Shown here piece after piece: positions 21,342-32,559 of a stretch of DNA of 64,000 bases. The notes below the pieces were generated by a model. The model was given only the letters and a program-made list of their open reading frames with translations. It searched no databases and was not told the DNA's origin. Where the stretch lies: NCBI RefSeq assembly GCF_028502605.1, contig NC_079233.1:1674001-1738000 (forward strand). The letters are read 5' to 3'. The stretch comes from Trichoderma breve. Taxonomy: Eukaryota; Ascomycota; Sordariomycetes; Hypocreales; Hypocreaceae. Position 1 is the stretch's first letter, and each line of letters begins with the position of its first letter. The translations under genes and the position numbers were made by a program.

Positions 21342-24300
21342 TTCTTGCCGAAATGCACGCCCGCCCGATATAGCAGTGGCAGCAGCCCAGGGCATGGATT
21401 AGAATGGATGGTAATAATAACGCAGGCTTAGTTGTCAACGCCTGTGCATGATGCGAACGTTTCCATCTTTTGCTTCCATTATTCTTTCACCGCCACTGTT
21501 ATGTACGGGTATCGTGTTCGGGAGAGAGAAAAAAAGAGGGACCTATGATGCCTTTTTTTTCATCCCAATTTTTTTCATGCACCTAATAATAAGCAAAGCA
21601 AAGCAAATGCTGGGTTGGGCAACATTTTCCCTTTTCTTTGGACAAATTGAGACAATTCATTATTGCTTTGATGCTTGTACAACAGGCATCTTCGAGGTAC
21701 ATTAGTCGGTACCCATATCTGAGGTACATGGCGATCTTGTACTCCCGTACTCCCCCGTAGACAATCAATCAATCAAACCCTCCCTCGGCCAGATCTCACT
21801 TCTTTGCTCCCTCAGCGAAACATGCCTTGATTGGCTCGTGCGGCCTGAAACAAAGATGGCGCACCTTGTTCATTCCCTCTTGATTGAGCCCAACGCGATG
21901 CTACCTTGTACCCATCATGAAGGTAGGTACGTACCTCGAGGGGGGGATTTGCGCCATCTTTCCGTGTCCCGTGTTCCCCCATGTCGAGCTGTGGCTGACC
22001 AGGTTCATTTCAGGTTGTTGAGTGTGGCTGGAGAACCGAGACATTGCTGGGGGGACCACGCAATTTTCGTCTTCTTGGCTATGGAATCGAATACCTTGCT
22101 AAACTTACTTACCTGGGATAAGGATAGGGTAGGCAGTTTTTTTTTTTTTTGATGGGGTGCACAGCCCAGCTTTTGCAGACGAGTTTATTCGCCTTCTTGG
22201 GCTTTTTTATTCTCCCGAGTCAAAGACGAGCAAGCCAAGGAAAATGAGAATCAGGTAAGCCTTGTTAGCAGTCGTAATGCTGGTGGGTTGTTTTCCTCAA
22301 GGTACCTACGTGAGTGAGTGATACGCCACTGCACAAGTAAGATCTAAAGATGGAATACTGTATATTCCGTAGATGCAAGGCCAAATCCACGACTACCGAC
22401 ATGGATATGCATGCACAAGTTGCTAATAAGCAGATTAAACCTCACTCACGCAACGAAGTAGTGCTCATACAAATCTTCCCATACTACAGCATTAACTTGC
22501 AAAACGAGACAAAAATGCAACCCATCACATACCATCGAAATGAAATGAAACCCCCATCACAAACTAAACTCCAACATCAAGTGATGTGAACCCACCTCTT
22601 TGCACGAGTCGTCGACATGCTTCGATGACGATGTGGCTCCCAGGTCACAGGATGAGGACTTTTTAGAGATACACATCACAAGCAAAACGAGGCGAGCTAT
22701 GTAGTATGATGTAGCCACACACCCACGGTTGGGTATGTATGGCATGGCACATGCTAATAAGACGGCTCTGGGCATGTTGGGGTAAAACGCATTGGATTTC
22801 GCAGCCTCTACTCCAACCAAACCTGTAATGCGCTCGGTCATGTGCATCTCCACTGTCACATCAAGAGAGGGGGGGTAACAGCACAATACCTGTACTCACA
22901 AATTATACGTGTAGTAAAAGTGGTAAAAAAAGAATCCATGGCATCTATTGGGTACTATCGCTACGAGATAATCATCATCCCGTTGTTTGGGCACGGAAAT
23001 ATCTTCATCTCATGCAGTCTAATGCAATGCAAGCACAAGTTGCTCCATTCTCTCATGTCCTTCCCAACTACGCCCTCTCTTTCTCTCTCTCATATCCATG
23101 CTTGCGCTTCCTATTCGTCGCCCATCAATGCCCCAATGTCTCACTTTTCGTCTTCTCCTCGGTCAACCGTTTCTTTCACAAGGCAGTATCGCTATCGCTA
23201 TTCTTGCATCCTCTTGCTCGGGCATCCCCGGTCCATCCACCACAACTCACCCAAAGACCTCATTCACATGTCTGCAGCCTCTTTCTTTGTCTTCATGTCT
23301 CGCCTTTTACCCGGAGGAATTCACTGTAGCTCGTGTCACTTTGTAAAATCCGTATAGACTAGCACATCATCACCGAGTACTACCACGGTTCAAAGGACAG
23401 GCCGGCTTATAGCCTTCTCAGCCCCTATGCATGTCTCACAATAAACACCCATCTCATCAGCTCTTTAGACCACGTTTGGCACTCTGACCCGGCTGCGATG
23501 CGTCTTTTTCTCTTCTCCTGAGTTTTTTTAAGCTCTGTAATTCTACCTTGCTACACACTCGGAGTTTGTCGCAATTCATGCACATGTCATTCTGGTCCCT
23601 CGGCAATGGCCCGCCAAGCTTCCGTTCAATACAATCTCCAAGCTACACAGCCCCAAACCTTCAAAGAAACATTGAAAGGCTGCAATTATCAAATCGCAAC
23701 ACACGCCATCCTTTAACCTTGACTATTCTATGACAGATTATTATTAAAATCTTGTCTAAAGCCCGGAGCATTCAGTAAATCTGTAGCCAACAAGGCCAAT
23801 AGCCGCGACCAGCCCACTTACACCATCATTCATTGGCCAAAAGTACCTTCCCACTGTACCCAGGCGGCGCAGTTACATGGTCCACAGCCCACGGCGCTTC
23901 CCTCTTCCGTGTTTCATCAAACGCGTCTCCAAGTTAACCGCCGTTGCATTGCATCTCTCGGATCGATCCTTGAAATTTCATCGCCGGGCGGCTATCACAG
24001 CCGGTGTTGGTAAGTTTCAATTTAACATGAATGTCACCTTCGGGGGAGATACAAGGGGTTTCTGTTTAGCGTGGGCGCTTACTGCGTTTTTGCGTCTAAC
24101 TGGCCAATCGCTGTACTGTATTTTCTCATCCGCTTCCTTTTGCGACCCAACATTGCCATGTAAATCCATCTTACACGGAGATGGGATTCTGAAACGCCGG
24201 CTTACCTTGCTTTCGGATGTTCTACTAGCCGGGGAGGTGCATGAAGGAAGTTATGGAGGTCGAGTGTCAGAAGTGACAAAATATTGTCAAGGCAAGCTGG

Positions 24301-25733
24301 TCTATGTCAGCAGAGGCTTCGGACAAGGACATGGGACCAGTAACCAGGCCAATTCGGTCAAAGATTGAGAAAAGGTCTATTGAATTGGAAACTATTGTGT
24401 TACTTGTTTGATGTCTGGTGTTTTCAAGCATGACAGGCACTGTTATCTTGTTAACTCCGAATTGACTTGCTCGTGTAACCCGCAATACATTAAAATCTTG
24501 ACATTCGAGAATATAGGTATTCAAGTATAACAAACCTCATTCAATGACGCTCAATAGCTATCTGATTTAAAAACTTATATGATACTCGTCACTACTATGT
24601 CTTTTACTCAAACTCCACGTAAAAGCATTCCGTACCTTTGTTCCACGTCCTCAAGCAACTTGTTTTGCCTCCCATTTCATAACGTGGAATCTAGGTACAT
24701 CACATTGAGACATTGACTAGCCGTGAACGTTTAAACACTGTTCAATTAGATGTTAACCGACAAAATAATCATCTCTGTACTCAATTTGAACTGGCTAAGC
24801 ATCTCACACATTGGGCCATCATCCTGGAGCACTGGTTTTCACAAGCCCAACATCAAAATCGTATACCCGCTCCAAGGAACTGGATAAACATACCCGACGT
24901 CTAAGAACAAGCCGACAAGACACGTCATCCTTGTATCAGGATCAATCAAGTCGTGAAATGTGGCACCTGTCAAGAACAACTCTGTCATCATCCAAGCCAA
25001 CCCCCTGAATCGTCTCGAGTCCATCAATTGACTGGTGCATCACACACTCGTGTTTCACATGGCAAATCCGGCATCAAAGGCCACATCATCACCGACACAA
25101 ACTTCACAAATCATCCAGGTTCTCGTGATCGAGTGATTCTCTCTCAAGTCATTTCCCATCATTCATATCATCTACTATTATTCTCATGCTGATTGTTACC
25201 CGTTCCTCCCAGAAAAAACCTGCATTCTCCCTTGCATATGCTGTACATGAAAACATTAAAAAACATTAGTCTGCTAAAAAGGAGCCAGTCTCGTGCTCGT
25301 ATTTTCCCGATCCGTGGACACGTGCGGTGCCGTTATTCGCCTCAACAGCTCCAGTAGTACGTCAAGAAGCTCGCATCAACCACGTCATCCGTCCACAACT
25401 CCCTTTGCATTGCCTATCCTCGTTCCAGCATCTGACTGTGAATGCTAGGCAGGGCGAGCAGATGTCGGTGAGCTCGCAAATGTGTAACGCGACAAAAAAG
25501 GACTCGACTCTTTGAGCGATAAGCTCTGCCAATTTGAGATGAGCCATCATAACAATGCCAATCACGTTATTGCTTTTCTCATCCCCCCAATCCCTTTAAG
25601 ATATAGTGGCCTTTTGATGATGCTGAAAGTATCCTGAAAACCCAACAGAAGTGGATGCCCATATCGGCCGTCCATGTCACCATCTCAGCTGCGTCAAGAC
25701 AGAGCATCACAGGTACGGAGGCACTCCGCCCAT

Positions 25734-26994
25734 CTAGTGGAAGTAGCTGGCACCGCGAGCTGCTGTCGGGTTTGCTGGCGCCGTCGTCGTTGGCCCGGGA
25801 GTCGACACGTAGTCTTCAAAGTAGGGATGATTGCAAGCTTGCTTAGCAGAAATCCGTCCTGCAGGGTCGTAGACAAGCATCATCTCAAGCAGATCCAAGC
25901 CCTTATCGTCGAGGTTCGGGCACAGTGCCTGTGAGTAGTCTCTCTGCCACTTGGGGAAAGAAGCCTTGAAATCGGGGTAGGATGTGACGCCGGGCCATAA
26001 GTCTTCGGTAGGGGTTCCGAGGGCACTAGGACGTGGTAGATACCAGTTAGCCAGATGAAAATGAGATGCGCAAACACCAAGTCCGCCATATCGTTGCCAA
26101 AGGGGGCATCTTTCTTACCGGAAAATGCGGAAGATTTCGTCAATTTCCGAGTCACCTGGGAAAAGAGGCTTGCGAGTACACATCTCAGCAAAGATGCATC
26201 CAATTGACCACATGTCCACGCCAGTAGAGTACTGCCTTCCACCCAGGAGAATCTCGGGGGCTCGATACCAGAGAGTAACAACCTCGTGCGTGTAGGTTCG
26301 CAGCGGCACACCAAACGCCCGCGCCAGACCGAAATCTGCAAGCTTCAAGTTTCCATCCCGGTCGATAAGCAGGTTCTGGGGCTTGAGATCTCGGTGCAGG
26401 ACACGGTGAGAGTGGCAGTACCTGATGCCGTTGCACAGGTGCATCATGAACTTGCGGATGACGGCATCGCCAAGTCCAAGTTGCTGCAGGCGAGGGGATG
26501 AGCCCTCGGGGAGAGCCTTGCCTCGACCACCATCGCTAACAGGGAGAGCCTCCATATATCTCTTCAGATCTAGATCGAGGAACTCGAAGACCAGATACAG
26601 CTTGTGGCCGTCGGAATGGACAATGTTGAGTAGTCGAAGGATGTGGGGGTCTCGCATCTCCTTGAGGAGGGAAATTTCGCGGATGGCGGTGCTCGGAACA
26701 CCCTCGTCTTCGGCCTCGAGTCGGATCTTCTTCAGGGCAACAATGCGTCCGCCATTGGCAAGGTCTCGCGCCTTGTAGACCACACCGTAGGTGCCTGTGA
26801 GGGTGTCGATGTAATTAGCATGACGAGAATAGGATATGGGCAATGACATGTGAAATGAAAGAAGAAAGGGAAGAAGATATTAAGTCAGAAAACCAACAGC
26901 GATGCATATGATTGCGGCATGTCATTGGGGGGTGCTTAAGTCACAGCAACAACGTACCCTCTCCGACCTTCTCCAGCTTCTGATAATTCTCCAT
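25734..26994 (-). CDS. cdc2: Cyclin-dependent kinase 1 (Cdc2/Cdc28/NimX)
   Basis: The master cell-cycle kinase, acting with mitotic and G1 cyclins. Exons are 26994-26958, 26794-26119 and 26025-25734 (minus strand), giving 334 aa. The 37-nt first exon encodes [13 protein letters not shown] and joins in frame to TYGVVYKA. Visible motifs are the glycine loop GEGTYG with inhibitory-site residues Thr14 and Tyr15, catalytic Lys34, the PSTAIRE helix (46-52), HRDLKPQN with Asp148, DFG (166-168), and T-loop Thr181 in [14 protein letters not shown]. The insert [12 protein letters not shown] near residue 101 is typical of filamentous-ascomycete CDK1. The C-terminus adds a short Thr/Pro/Ala tail after HPYFEDY. 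Introns have GTACGT and GTAAGA donors; the second is 93 nt. The assignment is firm. Confidence 0.96.
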
Positions 26995-28157
26995 GGCGGT
27001 GGTGGGCTGCAGAATCAGGTAACGAGTGGATTGGACTCAGCAGCGTAGAGAGAAGAAAAGGGACAAGCCGACGACAAGCAGGGTTTTGTTTGTCCTTGTC
27101 CTTTTCGTCGTCGTCGTCTTCCGTTGCCGTGCACACAAGAAACGCGGCGTTGGTGGAAAGGGAAAAAAAAAACACGGTCTTTTGGTCGCCGGGGCGAGGG
27201 GTCAACAATTCGCGGTGCTGGCGCGGGGAGCACAAACGCGGTCAGACTCGAGCCTTTAGATGAAACTAGAGCCGGCGAAGTTTGACTTTTGGTTCCTCAA
27301 GTGAAGTGTGTGATGCTTCCTTTTTGGTTTAGTTAGTAAGCACCTGCCAGGGGCAGCTCGATGGTGGATGTTGACGAGCTGCGGGTTTGTTTGTTGTGTG
27401 TTTACTTTGATTTGACAACAACTGCATTGTTACGGATACTGGGCTCACAAAGGAGACGGGCGGCTAGCTGGGTTGGGATTGGCGTAGATGCCCCGCCACA
27501 GGCACAAGGGAAAGATGTGGCTGGGAAGATGCCTCCAAGATGGTATTTAACAAGATTATTCATTAGCATGCTTATATAAATACTGATGGTAACTTAATAT
27601 CTTGACAGCAATCATTCAAAGGTGAGTGAAAAACAATATTATTGATTTAATAGTATGGGGGAAACATGATAGGTCGACTAGATGCTGAAGGAGTGCTTCT
27701 ACTTACATCAATTTACATGTGACATCATCGTGGGATGCATGGGCTTCATGATAATGAAGGGCGCTCCTGAATATCGGCATACACAAATTCAATCCATAGT
27801 TAGTAGCAGATACTAGATAAATGTAACTATAGTAATAAATACTGGAGGAATTTATCTATTGTAGTAGAAAGTAGATATAGGAGTAGATACTTGAGAGAAC
27901 TGGGACATTTGTCTTTAGTCGTAAATAAACGGCTTCCCTTCATATCCGATTTCCATGCTACATAAGCATCTGTAAGAGCTATAAACCTCATATAATGTTG
28001 GAAGGAACGTTATGACACACGTAGAAAGATGTTCGGAAGTTTATTCGTTGTGGCGCTGGTATGTCTATGTACTAGGTAAACGACAACAGACGTGCTACGT
28101 AATTACTAGAACCTAAAATAATCAACAATCCGTTCCCTCGAAGCCCAGTCAAGCAAA
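26995..28157. other. CDK1 upstream region and AT-rich strip
   Basis: The first 300 bp upstream of the CDK1 start are mixed and include an A-run at 27162-27171; they are the likely promoter. From about 27550 the sequence becomes strongly AT-rich, with many TA steps and no open frames of note. It leads into the decayed gene at 28158. No RNA gene is recognised. Confidence 0.5.
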
Positions 28158-28845
28158 ATGGAAAGACATCTGAGCAATAGTACTCGCCCACAAAGACAAG
28201 AAGCTCATATTACTAATGCCATAAGACATACCAGCCATCTACTCGAGCATAGCTATACCCTGCTTCCAGAAGAATACCAGCTCACGGACAGCCTCCTGGG
28301 TCTACACCAGACCATCCAAAACACACAATATGAACCGGCGCAGCTATGAGATGCGTTAGAGGCTGAGATATTTGGGGATTAGGAGAACATTGATCCAGGT
28401 TTACGTGTAGATCCTATTAATGAGACTAAAGACGAGTGTGAGGATAATATGGAGAGCGAGGATGGCTTCGAGGAGATTCCACCAGTGGCTAATCACCATG
28501 TGAGTAAAACATTACCTATCCGTTAATAGTACACTTACTAATATATTCTGCAACTGCAGAAGAGACCTGCCCCCTAAGACGAAATCCTTGATGTCCCATC
28601 CAAAGTGCAGCGGCATAAAAGGAGGGATCTCGCGTACTGGTCTGAGGATCTTGAGAAGACTCTCAAGCAGTTCGAAATGAGATAAGGTATGGGGAAATAC
28701 TAGCGAGTACCCCAAGTTGTCTATCCAGCACCCCAGCGACTACGTAACGTTTGAGCGCAAGAGTATCTCCATGAGATTTGCAACAAGCAAAACGTGTTTG
28801 ATAGTATATACCTTATATAATACATTAACCAGATTAAATACTGAG
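28158..28845 (+). pseudogene. Decayed two-exon gene relic (unrecognised family)
   Basis: An ATG frame (28158-28499) reads through a TGA at 28347 and a TAG at 28380. It is followed by a textbook 60-nt intron (28500-28559: GTGAGT donor, TTACTAAT branch region, CTGCAG acceptor). The same frame continues from 28560 with stops at 28575 (TAA), 28683 (TAA), 28701 (TAG) and 28752 (TGA). Every stop is one C-to-T change from CGA, CAG or CAA. Between stops the peptide has coding-like character: an acidic stretch before the intron and RRDLAYWSEDLEKTLKQFEM after it. I do not recognise the family; a transposon-borne or accessory gene is possible. The number of stops is not below chance, so the case rests on the intron, phase and composition. 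Confidence 0.45.
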
Positions 28846-28897
28846 TAGTTCGACATCAAAACCATATGCCCGCTAATCCAAACCCTTAAGTTGCCCA

Positions 28898-30464
28898 TCA
28901 TTTTGCTTCCAAAGCTTCCTTTCGTCTCAAATCCAATATCTTTGACAACTTCAGCACGCCCTTCTCTCCCCATCCAGACGGACCCGCCTCTATGTCGGGA
29001 CGAACGGCCACATACCAGCTCCACGCTCTTCGATCCAACTCAGCTCGCCCCAAAACACCAGCCCAGCTCGCAAAGAGCAGCCGAAGAGCTCCCAACAGCC
29101 TCCCCAGGTTCTCTTGCTTCTCATCATTCAGCGCCGCCACGGTCTTCTTACTCCCGCCGCTATCAGCGCCCGCCGAGGCAAAGCTTCGTAAAAGATAATT
29201 CCTCGCATTCTCAGGCCTGTGAATGGCCATGCCGATTGTAGATATGGTTGGTTTCTTATCCTCTGCGTCAAGCCCCCAGAGTGCCTCTCCAGAAAACGAC
29301 GATGTCCGCCGCTGAGCTGAAAGGGCATCGTTGAGACACTCGCGCATCAGTCGCCAACGATCAGGCCCCAGCATGACTCCGCCGTACCACCTAACCAGCA
29401 CAACGGTTGTGTTTATGATGTTTGATTCGCGCAAGAGCTCGAGCATGAACTTGCCGCACCCAGTCTCTCCATCATCAAACGAGGCTTCTTGTACGAGGGA
29501 CGACCCGCCAAAGCTTGTCCGTATCGCCCACGCAACGTGATCTGCCGTCTTCTCTACATCAGGATACTTGTTGAACAAAATCTTCATGAGGCCTGAGCGC
29601 ATGGATGGTGACGTTATTGGAGCCGCATGCGCTACGAAAACGGATCCCTTTGAAGTCAGCTTGCTGCTCGTCGCCCATATACTATCAGACGCGGTTGATG
29701 CCACTGTTGACGATGACGGGCCTGCCGCATCTGCAGACGACACAGATTGTTGCTTCTCATCAGTCCATGTATAACCACCTCTCTTCAGAACAGGAATTTC
29801 TCGTCCTAGAACGGAAACCTTGGGCTGGCCGGTTGGTATTGGTGTCTCTCCACCCACTGGTGCCTTTTCGATGCCAATGCTTATAGCCTTGGATCTCGAG
29901 TTTGCACTCACTACTGCCTGAGCTAGACTTAGGCGACTACTTGGAGGCTGCTCCGGCATCGTGAATCGCAGCAGTTCCACTGCAAACGCAAGCACCAGGG
30001 GCGCTCTGTTAGTAACCAGCGCAGTCTCTTTGATGAGCTCCTCATCCTCGCACAGAGGGAGCGCCAACGACCCTTCGAGCTCTTCAGGCGTCATAGAGTT
30101 GTAATCTAAGTCCCGTTTGTGCATTTCAAGCTTGGGCTTCTTCCTGTCGGCTGCCGCGGGCTCCTCGGCTGCCCGCTTGTTGCTCTTCTTGCCGTGAGAC
30201 TTGCACGCCGTGTGAAAGCTCTTGGCCAGCTTCACGTCACCGAGGGCTTCTTCAATAGTGGATGAAGGCGCCTCAGCAATCTGCTCGATGCTGTTGTCTT
30301 GAATGTTAGTCACCACTTAATCACCAGCGTTCACGGCGGCCGGTGTCTCGCCTTTTCAGATTCTTTGCTTGTAACGCCTTGATGTAACCCATTGCTTGCA
30401 TCATGGATGCTTTGCGCGCCGTCAGCATGCGCAGCATCTCCTGTAGATCGCCATGGCCCGCCAT
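28898..30464 (-). CDS. IMPACT/UPF0029 (Yih1-like) domain protein
   Basis: A 501-aa protein with an IMPACT-family domain at about residues 253-350: GSVFVAHAAPITS, then the DDGE signature (310-313) and VVLVRWYGG (339-342). The N-terminus is a small helical module followed by a basic nuclear-signal-like patch (KKSNKRAAEEP, DRKKPKLE). The long frame has no in-frame ATG of its own upstream. A first exon at 30464-30352 (MAGHGDLQEMLRMLTARKAS onward) joins to exon 2 (30290-28898) by a 61-nt GC-AG intron with a perfect TGACTAAC branch site. The join gives NLKSIEQIAEA, which fits the helical module. Yih1/IMPACT proteins bind Gcn1 and damp Gcn2. This longer fungal paralogue lacks an obvious RWD domain, so its partner is unknown. 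It is divergent from the OMS1-like gene. Confidence 0.8.
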
Positions 30465-30845
30465 TGCTGCAACTCGTTACAAGGAACCAAAGCTGTCAAA
30501 CGGAAACGAAGTCACTCCGCATCGCCTACTTGTCATTCCCCCTGAGCCGTGAGCCGTGAATGATGACGTGACGTGCCGAGCCGAGCCAGGATGGTGCAGG
30601 GTAGCGAATCTCGCACAGTTTTTGGCGATCTCGGCACCTTGATAGCGAGGGTTGGCCCCACTTTGCGACCCCCATGCACACTGTATTTGCATTTGCATTG
30701 CTTCTTTCGCCGGGCGTCTTTTCTGCAACGGGTCAATGCCCTCAACCCACATGATAGATATCATTCTCACCACCTTTGGGCAAAAGGCAGAAAACTCTTC
30801 TTTTCTTATTGCTAGACTAGTTCACGCCTTGACGATGCTCCCTCG
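30465..30845. other. Divergent promoter region, IMPACT-type and OMS1-like genes
   Basis: A 381-bp spacer between two oppositely directed start codons. It should hold both core promoters. No TATA element is obvious and no further gene is seen. Confidence 0.6.
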
Positions 30846-32111
30846 ATGAATGTCCCAACACGCCGCCTTGCCACGGCCGTGGTGGGCTTTTCACCCTTGC
30901 AATCCCGCCTTGCAAGCTCTTCCGTGCGCCAAGCTGTGAAAACTCCTCCAGCCAAACCTCCCACTGCTCCTCCGGCGTCCCGCGTTACGAAATCATATAA
31001 ACCGTTTGTCTCCCTCTATTCTCCCGTCTTTCCTCTACCTTAAAGAAACATTGACTGACATAAAAAGCTTTATAACAGCACACAAAAACCCAATATCTCT
31101 TCTTCAGCTCCACCACCTCCTCCTCCACCTCCTCCCAAAGCAGACACTCTCCTCGACATCTGGCGCCGTGCCTGGCTCCCCCTAACCGGTGCCTCTATTC
31201 TCGCGGGCTTTCTAGGCTTCTATATTCTCGGCACCACAGTCGCAACAGTCAAGTCTTCCCCTTGCTCCTCCTCCACCCCCTGTGAACATGCCACGCCCAC
31301 CGGCCGTCCCCCCGCCCTGAGCGGCGATAATGCCGAGCAGTTCGACAAGGAACTCAACCTCCCAGAGTGGTGGATGGGCATCACCAAGCTGCGCAAGAAG
31401 CTCGCCGTCCACGCAAAGGGTACCGTGCTCGAGCTCGCCATGGGCTCTGGCCGCAACCTGGAGTACTACAACTGGGAGCCCCTAAGCACTGCCGTCGAGG
31501 CTGCTAGGACTGGCAACATCCCGCCACCAAAGATACCCCAGGGCATCACATCCTTCACAGGGCTAGACATCTCCATTGACATGCTCGACGTGACCCGAAA
31601 GAGGCTCGCCAAGTCCGTTCCGCCCATGGCCGCCTCCGCGCCCATCGTTAAAGCCTCGTCCATGGCCGATCACACAGGAGGCCAACTCTCCTTTTTAGAT
31701 GGCCACGTCCGCCTCGTCAACTCGGATGCGCACCACCCGCTCCCCTCCCCCGCTCACACCGACAAATACGACACCATCATCCAGACCTTCGGCCTCTGCT
31801 CCGTCTCCGACCCCGTCGCCGTGTTATCCAACCTCGCTACTGTTGTCCGACCTGGCACCGGCCGAATCATCCTGCTGGAGCATGGGAAGGGCTATTACGG
31901 ACTAGTGAATGGTTTGCTGGACAAGAATGCTGGAAAGCACTTTGCAAAGTACGGATGCTGGTGGAACAGGGACATCGAAGCCATTGTCGAGGACGCAGTG
32001 AGTGCGACGCCTGGCCTGGAGGTGGTTAAAATCGAGCGGCCAAACATTACACAGATGGGAACCCTCGTCTGGGTCGAACTGAAGATGGCAACCAAGGACA
32101 GGACGACATGA
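30846..32111 (+). CDS. OMS1-like mitochondrial methyltransferase
   Basis: A 396-aa SAM-dependent methyltransferase-like protein resembling yeast Oms1, an inner-membrane mitochondrial protein. Exons are 30846-31003 and 31079-32111 (GTTTGT donor, TAACAG acceptor, 75-nt intron, phase consistent). The first exon is a basic, Ser/Ala-rich presequence-like leader (MNVPTRRLATAVVGF). The second starts with a short Pro run, then WRRAWLP and one hydrophobic segment at about residues 88-110. The glycine-rich SAM motif VLELAMGSGRNLEYY is at about 168-183. Later motifs include FTGLDISIDMLDV and IILLEHGKGYYG. The substrate of this family is unknown. An alternative acceptor 30 nt downstream would break the frame. 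Confidence 0.83.
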
Positions 32112-32559
32112 TGCTTTCATGGCTCACATCATCACACGCATAATGGAGATGCGCCAGCAACGAACAGGCCTGCCAACTCACCATACGCAATACTACATCA
32201 TTTACACACCAACAATTTCTTGCGGAAATCGAGCGTCAGAATAATAAGCGGATCTGTCTTTTAATCAATGAGTGGTATGCTCTTTTGTATGTACACCTTT
32301 TTCCTCTTCATCTTTCAGCCGTCTCTTTCACAAGCGCTCCTGGCGTGGCCCCTTTTTTGGTTGGTTGTCATCTCATCATCCCCGAAATATAGTCAGAATC
32401 ATCTAGTATATCTACAGGGGAGTGTCTCTCCGCACATGTCCACATCATATGTTACAAATACAAAGCCATCCAACGCCAGCTCCTTTTCCCTTTTGAGTAT
32501 TTCCTGCTCCTTGCGCCATCCCAAATGATAACATTAATAATAATAAAGAAAAAAAGAAA
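32112..32559. other. Convergent 3' spacer
   Basis: A 448-bp spacer between the OMS1-like and GDS1-like stop codons. It is AT-leaning with an A/T-rich strip at 32525-32560. It holds the two 3' UTRs; nothing else is recognised. Confidence 0.6.

Larger units (their letters stand above)
14793..25733. other. 10.9-kb gene-poor interval between cyclin and CDK1 genes
   Basis: I find no convincing gene on either strand. Open frames are short, lack domains and cannot be joined across good splice sites into a recognisable protein. The interval contains the cyclin promoter and leader (14793-15240, with CT/GA tracts), a dense GTAC block (15256-15744), microsatellites (15121-15147, 17926-17954), a 21-bp tandem duplication (17687-17728), scattered TCAATCAA-type repeats, a second GTAC-rich stretch at 19.57-22.31 kb, and the palindrome at 21325-21341. 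The CDK1 3' UTR lies at its right end. A non-coding RNA or an extended regulatory region is possible; neither is demonstrated. Confidence 0.6.

Noticed and set aside
23877..24368. 163-codon plus-strand frame in the gene-poor interval
   Set aside because: A frame of this length is expected about once by chance in an interval of this size. No domain was found.
30315..30351. 37-nt GT-AG intron for the IMPACT-domain gene (GTGAAC to TTCAAG)
   Set aside because: It keeps frame but is shorter than credible fungal introns and inserts an unlikely RRDTGRRH segment. The 61-nt GC-AG solution is better.
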